The notes: a model not told the origin generated them from the sequence alone. A stretch of DNA of 46,418 nucleotides from JBBRHF01 sp038223055 (GCA_038223055.1 JBBRHF010000008.1:1-46418), one strand, 5' to 3'; numbered from the stretch's first letter, positions 23,868 to 32,596 are shown. Numbers and translations are program-made.

Positions 23868-25289
23868 ATGGCCCCGTCGTCAGCTGTGTTGCGGCCCCAT
23901 CCCGATCGCCTCCTGCCGCCAGACCCCGCGACCCGGAGCATCGCCCGCCGGCTCTACGAAGCCGTCGCGAACCTGCCGATCATCTCGCCGCACGGGCACG
24001 TGGACCCGCTTCTGCTGGCCGAGGACGAGCCGTTCGCGGATCCGGCCACCTTGCTGGTCACCCCCGACCACTACGTCACCCGGCTGCTACACGCCGCGGG
24101 GGTCCAGCTCGCGGACCTCGGAGTCGGGCATGGTCCGCTCACCGAGACCCAGTCCCGGCGGGCCTGGCGCCTTCTGTGCGAGCACTGGTCCTCGTTCGCT
24201 GGCACCCCGGTTCGCTACTGGCTGGAGTCCGAGCTCACCGCAATCTTCGACGTCACCCAGCGGCCGTCGGCCGAGACAGCTGACGGCAGCTACGACCAGA
24301 TCGCGGGGTGCCTGGCCAGGGACGAGTTCCGGCCGCGCGCGCTGTTCGCGCGGTTCGGCATCGACGTACTCGCCACGACCGACGACCCGGCCGACACCCT
24401 TTCGGCGCACCGCCGGCTCACCGCGGACCCGACGTGGACCGCCCGAGTCGTCCCCACCTTTCGCCCGGACCGCTACCTCGAGCCGGCCGGCCCCGGGTGG
24501 GTGAAGGCGGTCGGGCACCTCGGCGAGGTCGCCGAGGTGGACACCGGCGCTTACGCCGGCTACCTGCGCGCCCTGGAGGCGCGCCGGGCCTACTTCCTCG
24601 AGCACGGTGCGGTGTCGTCGGACCACAGTCACCTCGACGTGCGCGCCGAGCCGCTGGAGCACGCCGACGCGTCGCGCATCTACGCCGCCGCCTTGCGCGG
24701 CGAGGTGACCCCCTGCGACGCCACCGCCTTCCGACGCCACATGGTCTTCCAGATGGCCCGCATGTCCGCCGAGGACGGGCTGGTCATGACCCTGCACCCC
24801 GGCGTGCACCGCAACCACCACGGCCCGACGTTGCGGGCCTACGGCGCCGACCGAGGCGCCGACATCCCGGTGCGGGTCGACTACACTCGGGCTTTGCAGC
24901 CGCTGCTGGACCGGTTCGGGACCGCACCGGGGTTCCACCTGATCCTGTTCACCCTGGACGAGACGGCGTTCGCCCGCGAGATCGCCCCGCTGGCCGGGTT
25001 CTACCCCTCGGTCTACGCCGGCGCCCCGTGGTGGTTCCTGGACGCGCCGGACGCGATCAGCCGCTTCCGGTCCGCCGTCACCGAGACCGCCGGGTTCTCC
25101 CGAACCAGCGGGTTCATCGACGACACCCGCGCCTTCTGCTCGATCCCAGTCCGCCACGACATGGCCCGCCGCCTCGACAGCGGCTACCTCGCCCGGCTCG
25201 TCGCCGAGCACCGGCTCGACGAGGACGAGGCGCACCAGATTGCTGTCGACCTGGTGACCGTCAACCCCCGCACGGCGTTCAAGTTATGA
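23868..25289 (+). CDS. uxaC: Glucuronate isomerase UxaC
   Basis: A 473-residue metal-dependent isomerase of the amidohydrolase superfamily, converting D-glucuronate to D-fructuronate (or galacturonate to tagaturonate). Motifs: NLPIISPHGHVDPLLLAED near the N-terminus, FGIDVLATTDDPADTLSAHR, TFRPDRYLEP, VMTLHPGVHRNHH, and the C-terminal SVYAGAPWWFLDAPDA and GFIDDTRAFCSIPVRHDM. I chose the ATG at 23868 because homology starts just after it and the length then equals the family norm; a GTG at 23808 in frame adds 20 unlikely residues. Its stop overlaps the uxuB start. Confidence 0.94.
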   Translation: MAPSSAVLRPHPDRLLPPDPATRSIARRLYEAVANLPIISPHGHVDPLLLAEDEPFADPATLLVTPDHYVTRLLHAAGVQLADLGVGHGPLTETQSRRAWRLLCEHWSSFAGTPVRYWLESELTAIFDVTQRPSAETADGSYDQIAGCLARDEFRPRALFARFGIDVLATTDDPADTLSAHRRLTADPTWTARVVPTFRPDRYLEPAGPGWVKAVGHLGEVAEVDTGAYAGYLRALEARRAYFLEHGAVSSDHSHLDVRAEPLEHADASRIYAAALRGEVTPCDATAFRRHMVFQMARMSAEDGLVMTLHPGVHRNHHGPTLRAYGADRGADIPVRVDYTRALQPLLDRFGTAPGFHLILFTLDETAFAREIAPLAGFYPSVYAGAPWWFLDAPDAISRFRSAVTETAGFSRTSGFIDDTRAFCSIPVRHDMARRLDSGYLARLVAEHRLDEDEAHQIAVDLVTVNPRTAFKL

Positions 25290-26680
25290 CCGCGACATCG
25301 TCCGCCGGCCCGACCGGACGCCGCCTGTCGAGATCGGCCGGCGACGGCCGGGCGGCAGCACCCGTGCGCATCGTGCACCTGGGGTTGGGCAACTTCGCCC
25401 GGGCCCACCAGGCTTGGTACACCGAGCACGCACCCGACGCCGGGGACTGGGGCATCGCGGCCTTCACCGGCCGCACCGCGGGCCTCGCCGACGCGATGAA
25501 ACCCCAGGACGGGCTCTACACGCTGGTCACCCGTACGTCGGGCGGCGACCGGTGCGAGGTGGTTTCCAGCATCTCGGCCGTGCATCCCGCGGCGGATCAC
25601 GAGGCGTGGCTGGGATATCTGTCCTCGCGCGACGTGGCCGTCATCACGCTGACGGTGACCGAGGCCGGCTACCTGCGGGCCGCCGGGGATGGGCTAGACG
25701 TGCACGACGCGGGGATCAGCGCGGATCTCGCGGCGTTGCGGGTCGATCCCGCGGCCCTGGCACGGACCGCGCCGGGCCGACTCGTCGCGGGCCTGCTCGC
25801 CCGCCGCGCCGCCGAGGCGGGGCCGCTGGCCGTCGTACCGTGTGACAACCTGCCGGACAACGGCGCGGTCGTGGCGCGGGTGGTCCTGGAGATGGCCGGG
25901 CTGGTCGACCCGTCCCTGCCGGAGTGGATCACCCGGAACGTGTCGTGGGTGACCACGATGGTCGATCGGATCACCCCCGAGCCGACGTCCGAGGACCGGG
26001 ACAGCGTCCTGACTGCGACGGGCGTGTCCGACCCCGCTGCGGTCGTCACCGAGGCGTTCACCGAGTGGGTCCTGCGCGGGTCGTTCCCGGCCGGGCGGCC
26101 GGCCTGGGAGCAGGCCGGCGCGCGGATCGTTGCCGAGATCGAGCCGTTCGAGCAGCGCAAGCTGTGGCTGCTAAACGGAGCCCACTCGCTCCTCGCCTAT
26201 GCCGGCAGCATCCGCAGCCACGTCACGGTCGCCGACGCGACCCTGGACCCGGTCTGCCGCGGCCAGGTCGAGCAGTGGTGGGACGAGGCGACCCGGCACC
26301 TGCGCTTTCCTGCGGACGAGCTCACGGCCTATCGTGCTGCCCTGCTTGAGCGCTTCCAGAACCCCCGCATCCGCCACCTGCTGAGCCAGATCGCCGCCGA
26401 TGGTTCGCAGAAGATCCCGGTCCGCATCCTGCCGGTCCTGCGACGTGAAAGGGCCGCCGGACGGTCCGGCGTGGGTGCGACCGCCGCTGTGGCGGCCTGG
26501 GTATGCCACCTGCGCGGCGGGGGCGCTCCGGTCAAGGACCCCGGCGCCGATGAACTCGCCGTGCTCGTGTCGGGAACCCTGCGCGAGTCCGTCAGGAACG
26601 TGTTGGCGTTCCTCGGGATCGACGACCCGGACGTGGGGCGAATGGTCTTCGACCAGGCCGAGGAGCTCGAGAACCGGTGA
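25286..26680 (+). CDS. uxuB: Mannitol dehydrogenase family; probable fructuronate reductase UxuB
   Basis: A 464-residue polyol dehydrogenase. N-terminal Rossmann domain with IVHLGLGNFARAHQAWYTEH (NAD(P)-binding loop), the junction VVPCDNLPDNGAVVARVVL and the catalytic helix FEQRKLWLLNGAHSLLAY with the conserved Lys, Asn and His. Following uxaC with an ATGA overlap, the likely reaction is D-fructuronate to D-mannonate, or tagaturonate to altronate. No mannonate or altronate dehydratase gene is nearby, so the rest of the pathway must lie elsewhere, or the route runs via the LarA-like epimerase. Confidence 0.92.
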   Translation: MTATSSAGPTGRRLSRSAGDGRAAAPVRIVHLGLGNFARAHQAWYTEHAPDAGDWGIAAFTGRTAGLADAMKPQDGLYTLVTRTSGGDRCEVVSSISAVHPAADHEAWLGYLSSRDVAVITLTVTEAGYLRAAGDGLDVHDAGISADLAALRVDPAALARTAPGRLVAGLLARRAAEAGPLAVVPCDNLPDNGAVVARVVLEMAGLVDPSLPEWITRNVSWVTTMVDRITPEPTSEDRDSVLTATGVSDPAAVVTEAFTEWVLRGSFPAGRPAWEQAGARIVAEIEPFEQRKLWLLNGAHSLLAYAGSIRSHVTVADATLDPVCRGQVEQWWDEATRHLRFPADELTAYRAALLERFQNPRIRHLLSQIAADGSQKIPVRILPVLRRERAAGRSGVGATAAVAAWVCHLRGGGAPVKDPGADELAVLVSGTLRESVRNVLAFLGIDDPDVGRMVFDQAEELENR

Positions 26681-26726
26681 CCCCTGCCGCCGACCAGCAC
26701 CGCGGCGGAGGGGGTGGCCCAGCCGG

Positions 26727-28088
26727 CTACCCTGCTGCTCCCGGTTTCGCCGGGGCCAGGAAGGCCGCGAGCGCGGCGACGTACCTGTCCATGTCCTTCG
26801 CGCCGCACAGCTCGCGGGTCGAGTGCATGGCGAGGGTGGGGGCGCCGACGTCGACGGTGACCATGCCGAGACGGGCCGCGGTGACGGGTCCGACCGTCGA
26901 GCCGCAGGGCAGGTCGGATCGGGCCACGAACACCTGGTGCGGAACGGCGGCCTGCTCGCAGGCGATCGCGAACGCGGCTGAGCCGACCGCGTCGGTCGCA
27001 TAGCGAAGATTCGTGTTGATCTTGAGAACGGGGCCGCCGTTCATCGTGACCAGATGTTGCGGCTCGTGGCGGTCCGCGTAGTTGGGGTGGGTGGCGTGGG
27101 CCATGTCGCCGGACGCGCAGATCGAGCCGGCCACGGCGCGGAACAGGTCGGACCGGTTGCCTCCGGCGCCGAGAACGATGCGCTCGAGGACGTCCAGCAG
27201 CAGGGTGGACTGCGCCCCGCGCTCGGACATGCTGCCGATCTCCTCGTGGTCGAACAGCACGAGCACAGGGATGGTCGCCACGGACTGGGCCACCGCGCGA
27301 AGCAGGGCTCGGACCCCGGCGTAGGAGGTGGCGAGGTTGTCCAGCCGCGCAGAGGCAACCAGGTCGCGGTCGCGGCCCACCCGCCGAGCGGGCGTGAGGT
27401 CGTGTGTCATCAGGTCGAAGCCCAGGATGTCGCCGCGCTCGACGTCGATCTCGGCACCGAGATAGCCGAGGAAGTCCGCCGGGGCCGAACCCAGGCCCCA
27501 CAGCGGGGTCAGGTGCTGCTGACGGTTGAGCCGCAGGCCCGACTCGCCGATGTCGCGGTCGAGATGGATCGCCAGTTGCGGCACCCGCAGGATCGGCTCG
27601 CCGATCGTGACCAGGCGGGTTCCGACGCCCTCGCTGGAGCGGAACGCGACCCGCCCGGAGAGGCCCAGGTCACGATCGAGCCACGAGTTGAGCAGGAGGC
27701 CGCCGTAGGGCTCCACCCCGAGCAGTTGCCAACCGGCCCGGACGAGGTCCGGCTGCGGTTTGATCCGCAGGTTCGGGCTGTCGGTGTGCGCGCCGACGAT
27801 CCGAAACGGCGTGGTGGGACCGGCCGCCTGCTCGGTCGACCAGGCAACGAGCGAGCCGCCGCGGATCAGGTAGTGCCGCCCCGGTCCGCTCGGCCAGCCA
27901 GCCGCCTCGTGAAGCCGCCGGAAGCCGGCCAGCTCCAGACGGTCGGCCGCTTCGGCGCAGGCGTGGAACGGGGACGGCGAGGCGTCGAGGAACCGGCAGA
28001 GCCCGTCGGCCTCGGCCTCGCCGGGCGCATCCTCCGGCGACGCGACGGTGAACGAAGCAGCCGGGTCGGCAGGTGTCTCGCTGGGCAT
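26727..28088 (-). CDS. apeB: M18 family aminopeptidase (aspartyl aminopeptidase)
   Basis: A 453-residue cytosolic co-catalytic zinc peptidase that trims acidic N-terminal residues from peptides. Landmarks in order: FLDASPSPFHACAEAADRL at the N-terminus, the ligand His in IVGAHTDSPNLRIKP, GGLLLNSWLDRDLGLSGRV, VLVLFDHEEIGSMSERGA with the catalytic Glu pair, ASGDMAHATHPNY and the C-terminal ligand His in APTLAMHSTRELCGAKD. Full length. It converges on uxuB with a 46-base gap and appears to be a single gene. Confidence 0.95.
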   Translation of the reverse strand: MPSETPADPAASFTVASPEDAPGEAEADGLCRFLDASPSPFHACAEAADRLELAGFRRLHEAAGWPSGPGRHYLIRGGSLVAWSTEQAAGPTTPFRIVGAHTDSPNLRIKPQPDLVRAGWQLLGVEPYGGLLLNSWLDRDLGLSGRVAFRSSEGVGTRLVTIGEPILRVPQLAIHLDRDIGESGLRLNRQQHLTPLWGLGSAPADFLGYLGAEIDVERGDILGFDLMTHDLTPARRVGRDRDLVASARLDNLATSYAGVRALLRAVAQSVATIPVLVLFDHEEIGSMSERGAQSTLLLDVLERIVLGAGGNRSDLFRAVAGSICASGDMAHATHPNYADRHEPQHLVTMNGGPVLKINTNLRYATDAVGSAAFAIACEQAAVPHQVFVARSDLPCGSTVGPVTAARLGMVTVDVGAPTLAMHSTRELCGAKDMDRYVAALAAFLAPAKPGAAG

Positions 28089-28131
28089 CGACCCATGCTA
28101 GGGCGACCGTGCCCCGCTCTCGAGTTCGGCC

Positions 28132-28368
28132 GGTCAGCTCTTTGCCGGAGGGCTGGTCCCGCCGGAAAGCGCCACCGTGGTCCGGGTCGAGAACGGGACG
28201 ACCACCATGACCGACGGGCCGTTCGCCGAGACCAAGGAGCACCTCGGCGGGTTCCGGGTCATCCGCTGCGCCGACCTCGACGAGGCGCTGTCGCGGGCCG
28301 AGAAGTGCGCGGTGGCCTGCATGAGCCCGATCGAGGTCCGGCCGTTCGCCGACGAGTCGGCGGGCTGA
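28132..28368 (+). pseudogene. YCII-related (DGPF) domain protein, 5'-truncated
   Basis: The frame gives QLFAGGLVPPESATVVRVEN, then MTDGPFAETKEHLGGFRVIR and CADLDEALSRAEKC, which is the second half of a YCII-type protein of about 120 residues. The start (usually KYLLLIYGDE) is missing; its place is taken by the promoter side of the M18 gene. A GTG at 28177 could restart a 63-residue product. It is followed by the first codons of an ECF sigma factor, the standard partner of this family. Confidence 0.75.
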
Positions 28369-28377
28369 GCGGAGCGG

Positions 28378-28449
28378 GTGGACGACGTGGACATGGCGAG
28401 GGTCTACCGGGAGGAGTACGGCCGCTGCGTGGCCACCCTCGTGCGCCTC
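28378..28449 (+). pseudogene. ECF42-type sigma factor, first ~24 codons only
   Basis: Starting from a GTG ten bases after the YCII stop, the sequence reads MARVYREEYGRCVATLVRL. This is the opening of ECF42 sigma factors, which normally continue with FGDIDLAEEAVQEAF. Here it breaks directly into proline-rich low-complexity sequence. YCII-ECF42 gene pairs are a known arrangement, so both partners were truncated, leaving the junction. Confidence 0.65.
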
Positions 28450-28556
28450 CCCCCACCCACCCGGACACAACCGACCCCCACCCCGACGACGCGAGTAGGC
28501 AACCCGATCAAGCGAGGCAACGAGACGACACCAGTGACTCGGTTTCCGCGAGCCAT

Positions 28557-28620
28557 CCGAGCGTGCGAGTCACCCGAGCGTGCGAGTCAGGCGACCGTGC
28601 GAGTCCAGACGGCGCGAGTC
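28557..28620. repeat. Four degenerate 17-bp tandem repeats
   Basis: The unit is close to CCGAGCGTGCGAGTCAC and repeats at 28557, 28574, 28591 and 28608, with growing divergence in copies three and four (all keep CGAGTC). It lies in the gap left by the truncated sigma factor. The surrounding 28450-28767 has no recognised gene. Confidence 0.8.
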
Positions 28621-28767
28621 GTCAGACCGATGGGCGACCGTGAACCATCGCGGGGGCACTGTGCCAGGGTGATGCCGGAAACCGTGGGCGCCGCGATGTC
28701 GTCACAGCTCCGACGCAGAGTCCGGTGGTCGCGGCAGACGCCCGAGCCTCTGGTCGCAGACGACGGG

Positions 28768-28986
28768 TCAGCCGCCGGCATTGCGCAGCATGAAATCTCG
28801 CTCAGCATCACGACCCATGGTGGGGTCTGGAACGGGACCGACATCCTGGGTCGTGATCATGTCCTCGACCCGGATCCGCCCAGGCAGCCTCCGGTAGGGC
28901 TCGGCTGGCTTGCCCTCGTCCGCGTCAGTCTTGCGGGTCGGTCTGCGCATCTGAAGCACCTCGCCTGCGGCATCAAGCACTGCCAC
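28768..28986 (-). CDS. Unrecognised small protein
   Basis: A 72-residue frame starting at GTG. It does not look like a shadow: it has regular features such as VLQMRRPTRKTDADEGKP, YRRLPGRIRVEDMITTQDVG and PDPTMGRDAERDFMLRN. The same frame stays open about 60 bases further upstream and reads AAIGSTHIGGDRGGTVVAVL, which also looks coding but has no ATG or GTG start. So either the start is unusual or the gene has lost its 5' end. I cannot name the family. Confidence 0.4.
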   Translation of the reverse strand: MAVLDAAGEVLQMRRPTRKTDADEGKPAEPYRRLPGRIRVEDMITTQDVGPVPDPTMGRDAERDFMLRNAGG

Positions 28987-29045
28987 GACCGTGCCGCCGC
29001 GATCGCCGCCGATATGGGTCGATCCTATCGCCGCGAGGATCCGCG

Positions 29046-29438
29046 CTAACGATCGAGGGAACTCGGGTCGGCCGGAACATCCACGGCGTGCTCCTTCAGC
29101 GCCGGCAGGGGGACGATCTGCAGCACCGCCTCGTGGGTGGAACTGAGCACCACTGGGGCGGCCACCCCGTCACGGCGGGCCCTGGCCCAGTTCAGCGCGG
29201 TGACACACCACCGGTCCCCGGGGACCAGCCCGGGGAATCGGAACTGCGGCATCGGCGTAGACAAGTCGTTGCCGATGCGGCGCTGGTGGTCCAGGAAATC
29301 GGCGGTCATGACGGCGCAGATGGTGTGACTGCCCGCGTCCTCCGGGCCGGTGTTGCAGCAGCCGTCACGGAAGAACCCGGTCATGGGGTCGGTGCCGCAC
29401 GACTCGAGATCGCCGCCCAGGACGTTGCGCTCTGCCAT
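29046..29438 (-). CDS. DUF2237 family protein
   Basis: A protein of 130 residues that matches the DUF2237 pattern throughout: NVLGGDLESCGTDPMTGFFR, DGCCNTGPEDAGSHTICAVM, FLDHQRRIGNDLSTPMPQ, FPGLVPGDRWCVTALNW and APVVLSSTHEAVLQIVPL. The conserved cysteines may bind metal, but no function is established. I chose the ATG at 29438 directly before AERNVLGG; a GTG 18 bases upstream (29456) is possible. Single gene. Confidence 0.92.
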   Translation of the reverse strand: MAERNVLGGDLESCGTDPMTGFFRDGCCNTGPEDAGSHTICAVMTADFLDHQRRIGNDLSTPMPQFRFPGLVPGDRWCVTALNWARARRDGVAAPVVLSSTHEAVLQIVPLPALKEHAVDVPADPSSLDR

Positions 29439-29497
29439 GGACCCATCATCGCCCACGGTGACATCGCCACCGGGCGCCGGGTTCGCCGGTCACGCCC

Positions 29498-30291
29498 CTA
29501 CGTGAAGCCAAGCTCGCGCCAAGCGTGCCGCGCGAGGATCACCGCGATCAGGCGGTGGCCGGCGCCGTTCGGGTGGTCTCCGTCGGCCGCCAGCAGCCTG
29601 GTGACGGACTTCGAACCGTTGCCCTTGAACGGCCGGTACAGGTCGATGCAGGCCGCGCCCCGCTGACTTGCGGCGGCGCCACAGATCGCAGCGTTGGTGA
29701 CGCGGGTCGCGGCATCCGCCATCTTCGTGTAGGCGGCGCTGGCGGTCTCGCCAAGGTCGTCGACGGCGGCCTCTTCGAACACGTTCCAGTAGGTCGTCAC
29801 CAGAATCTCGACTCTCGAGCGGCGGGAATCGACGCGCACGAGGTGCAAGATCTTCGCCAGGTTCGTACGGACGACCGCGGCGGTCTTGGCGAAGCACCGC
29901 CCGCACCCGTCCCGGGCCCATTCCTGTCGTGGGACGGCCATGTCGTTGGCTCCGATGGTGACGGTGACGATAGCGGCGCCGCTGAGCCGGCGAGCGGTGT
30001 CGCTGCCCGGCCGCAGCGCCCGCAGGAGGTCCGCCGTCCCTGACCCGTTCACGCCGCGGTTTCGCACCGTCGTCGGGTGCTGGGTCGCCCGTGTCACCTG
30101 CGTCCCGTAGCGCTCAACGAAAGGCGGCAGTCGCAGTTGGTGCCCGAGACCACCGAGTCGCCGAGTCCCACGATGGTCCAGCGGCCGAGCGAGGGTCGGG
30201 CGGTGCTCTCCGCCGGGGAGAGGGCCAGGACTGCGGGAGCCGCGAAGATCAACGCCGCCAGGAGGCACAGCATGGCCGCGGCGCGCTTCAT
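29498..30291 (-). CDS. Secreted SGNH/GDSL-type hydrolase, apparent frameshift
   Basis: The start at 30291 opens with a signal peptide, MKRAAAMLCLLAALIFAAP, then reads IVGLGDSVVSGTNCDC with the nucleophile block GDS. The remaining blocks are in another frame: FVERYGTQVTRATQ, VTVTIGANDMAVPRQ (block III GxND) and DGDHPNGAGHRL (block V DxxH). Insertion of one C near 30127 would join CDC directly to PFVERY, the usual continuation. So one base is missing, either in the cell or in the assembly. Everything else is intact. It should be an extracellular lipase/esterase-like enzyme. Confidence 0.78.
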
Positions 30292-30341
30292 CGCTCGCCG
30301 CCGGGCCGGTGCCACGACGCGATCATGGTTGGCAGGCCGTG

Positions 30342-30602
30342 GTGCACCGAGGCGAGCGCGAGGTGGCGCTGTCACCGAAAGAGTTCGAGCTGCTGCACGA
30401 GTTGATGCGGCACCCGGAGATCCCGCTGTCTCGCACGCACTGAATCGAGCACGTGTGGGACTTCGCCTACGACGGGAGCTCCAACATCGTCGACGTCTAC
30501 GTCGGCTCCTTGCGGGACAAGATCGACCGGCCGTTCGGAACGGCCTCGCTGGAAACCGTGCGTGGCGTGGGCTACCGCATCCACGACCCGGGCGCTGCCT
30601 GA
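30342..30602 (+). pseudogene. OmpR/PhoB-type response regulator, DNA-binding domain remnant
   Basis: The frame gives REVALSPKEFELLHELMRHP, then a TGA stop at 30441, and continues IEHVWDFAYDGSSNIVDVYV, then GSLRDKIDRPFG and LETVRGVGYRIHDPG. That is a complete winged-helix effector domain with one nonsense codon where Leu is usual (RTHLIEHVW). The receiver domain is absent, and so is a partner histidine kinase. Thus two lesions: a 5' deletion and a premature stop. Confidence 0.85.
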
Positions 30603-30656
30603 CCGGCGGTCGCTCCCTCGTAGCCCTCTCGTCGGCCACCGCGACGCCGGGCACCC

Positions 30657-30695
30657 AGGTCAGGGCACCAGGTCAGGGCACCAGGTCAGGGCACC
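30657..30695. repeat. Three tandem 13-bp repeats over a stop codon
   Basis: AGGTCAGGGCACC is repeated three times without error (30657, 30670, 30683). The last copy contains the stop codon of the zinc-type oxidoreductase gene on the minus strand (30686). Expansion would not change the protein because the stop comes first. Confidence 0.92.
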
Positions 30696-31591
30696 AGCAC
30701 GAGCTTCCCGCGGACGTGCCCGGCCTGGCTGACGCCGTAGGCCTCGCTGGCGCGCGCGAACGGGAAGGTCTGCACCTTGATCACCAGCTTGTTCTGGGCC
30801 AGCAGGTCGGCGACCTCCGCCAGGGCGCCCATGGGGTTGCTGTCCTCGCCCCCGCCGGTCACCTGAGCACCCGCCTCACCCGCCGCAAAGTTGGAGATGG
30901 TCAGCACCTGGGACGGCTCGGGCGCCAGGCTGATAAGATCCTCGACCGGGGTCTTGCCCGCGACGTCGAAGACCGCCTGGACTGGCCCGCCGGCAGCGGC
31001 CCGGACCCGGTCGACCACCCCGTCGCCGTAGAGCACGGGGATCGCCCCGATCTCCCGCAGGTAGTCCTGGTTGGCCTGCCCCGATGAGGCAATGACCCGC
31101 ACGCCTCGCGCGACGGCCATCTGCACGGCGACCGCTCCCACCCCGCCGGCGCCGCCGTCGATGAAGATCGTGTTGTCGGGTTTGACGCCGAGCAGCCGAA
31201 GACCGCGTTCACCGGTCTCCCCAGCGACGCCCGCAGCCGCCGCCACCGCCCAGTCGACCGACGCCGGCTTGGCCGCCCAGGAGTCCAGCACGGCCAACTC
31301 CGCCTGCGTGGCCATCCCGCGGCCCAGCACGTCATCGCCCACCGACACACCCGTGACCCCGTCGCCGACCTCGTCCACCACACCGGCGGCGTCATATCCG
31401 AGGTAGCCGGTCTCGGTCTTGGGCTGGCCGCCGGACATGGCCCCGCTCAGCAACTTCCAATCGATCGGGTTCACGCTAGCCGCACGCACGGCGATCCGGA
31501 TCTGTCCCGGGCCCGCGTGCGGATCGGGGGCATCTGCCCAGCTCAGGTTCTCGGGACCTCCGTACGTCGTGAACTGCAACGCTCGCATCAA
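30686..31591 (-). CDS. NADP-dependent quinone-oxidoreductase-like protein (MDR family)
   Basis: A 301-residue zinc-independent medium-chain reductase. It has the GroES-like N-domain (FTTYGGPENLSWADAPDP, VRAASVNPIDWKLLSG, LGYDAAGVVDEVGDGV) and a Rossmann domain with FIDGGAGGVGAVAVQMAVAR (the GxGGVG dinucleotide loop). No zinc-ligand cysteines are seen. Members reduce quinones or enones using NADPH. Single gene, with a poor ribosome binding site. The family is easily recognised, but the substrate cannot be inferred. Confidence 0.9.
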   Translation of the reverse strand: MMRALQFTTYGGPENLSWADAPDPHAGPGQIRIAVRAASVNPIDWKLLSGAMSGGQPKTETGYLGYDAAGVVDEVGDGVTGVSVGDDVLGRGMATQAELAVLDSWAAKPASVDWAVAAAAGVAGETGERGLRLLGVKPDNTIFIDGGAGGVGAVAVQMAVARGVRVIASSGQANQDYLREIGAIPVLYGDGVVDRVRAAAGGPVQAVFDVAGKTPVEDLISLAPEPSQVLTISNFAAGEAGAQVTGGGEDSNPMGALAEVADLLAQNKLVIKVQTFPFARASEAYGVSQAGHVRGKLVLVP

Positions 31592-31710
31592 AAATCCTCT
31601 CGGCTGGGCGGGTCGGCGGTTTGCCTTCGTGAGCCAGCAGCACCAGCCGGACCGGGCCTATTCCGGTAGACCTGATCGGGCGTCGGCCCTGCTCGGGATA
31701 TCCGGCGACC

Positions 31711-32583
31711 TCACCCTTCGATGAACACGATCTGTTCGGGCGCGACGGTAAGGGCGAGGGTCTGGCCGCGCCGGTGCACGAGGGTGCTCAGGCCGGTGGC
31801 CTGGCCCGCAGGGACGGTGAACAGTCGGTCTCCGTGGGCGCGCAGGAACGCCGCAAACCCGGTGAGGTCGACCTTGCCGGTCTCGTCCAGGCTGAGGTAC
31901 TCGGCCAGACGCCGGAACAGCTTGGGCAGGATAACCAGTTCGTCGGTGAGCTGACTGCGAGAGCGCAGGGTGAATCCGGTGAGGGTGGCGTCTTCGGCCC
32001 AGACCCCTCGCTTGGCACTGCGGGCAGTCACGGCGGTCGGGGCGAGCTCGTCGCGCAGGTCGACGTACAGCTGGGAGTAGAAGGTGGGATAGACCCAGCC
32101 GGCGGCAAGCAGTCGGTGGTTCACCGATCGGCGCAGCTCGGCCGGGCCGAGGTGGACCAGGCTGCCGTCGGCGGCCCGGCCGCGGCGGCCTCCGGGGAAT
32201 GCGGTGGCCACGGCGCGGCCGTACTTGTCGGCGAACCGGGTCAGGATGTAGCCCGGTGTCTGGGCAGGGGTGGCCGCGGTGACGTAGCCGCGGGCATCGC
32301 GTACGACGCTGCTGAACCCGACCATGTCGAGCAGGGCGGCGGCGGCCCCGTCGCCGAGGGCAGCGGGCTGGCGCCACGGCATCGGCGAGTGCGGCGGCGT
32401 GTAGTGGGTCTCCAGCGCGTCGATCGCGTCCAGGCGCAACTGCACCCCGCCTGCGGCGTTGGCCTTCACCGCGATCCCCGCCGCGCTGAGCGCCCCAGGG
32501 TCGTCGGGGTAGAACCGGATCGAGTCCCCGTCGGGGGATGCGCCCAGGATCCGGTAGCTGCCCTTGATCAAGGTCATCGGCAT
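31711..32583 (-). CDS. Thermonuclease-like (TNase/SNase domain) protein
   Basis: A 290-residue protein. The SNase core is split over the N-terminal half: ILGASPDGDSIRFYPDD, then VQLRLDAIDALETHYTPP (the 'RLxGIDAPE' block), then TRFADKYGRAVATAF (the 'DKYGR' block) and NHRLLAAGWVYPTFYSQL. The C-terminal 110 residues (TDELVILPKLFRRLAEYLSL to EQIVFIEG) are a conserved extension that I know only from actinobacterial homologues. No signal peptide is visible, so it may act inside the cell. ATGs occur at 32583 and 32577; I took the longer. Confidence 0.8.
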   Translation of the reverse strand: MPMTLIKGSYRILGASPDGDSIRFYPDDPGALSAAGIAVKANAAGGVQLRLDAIDALETHYTPPHSPMPWRQPAALGDGAAAALLDMVGFSSVVRDARGYVTAATPAQTPGYILTRFADKYGRAVATAFPGGRRGRAADGSLVHLGPAELRRSVNHRLLAAGWVYPTFYSQLYVDLRDELAPTAVTARSAKRGVWAEDATLTGFTLRSRSQLTDELVILPKLFRRLAEYLSLDETGKVDLTGFAAFLRAHGDRLFTVPAGQATGLSTLVHRRGQTLALTVAPEQIVFIEG

Positions 32584-32596
32584 GGCGCCCAGCGTC

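Noticed and set aside
22732..24504. 590-codon plus-strand frame across the larA-like gene and into uxaC
   Set aside because: Antisense to LarA and out of frame with UxaC, both supported by conserved catalytic residues.
28557..28620. CRISPR-like repeat array
   Set aside because: The units are 17 bp, directly adjacent without spacers, and degenerate.
27054..28643. 529-codon plus-strand frame over the M18 peptidase
   Set aside because: Shadow of a well-conserved peptidase gene, and inconsistent with the YCII frame that follows.
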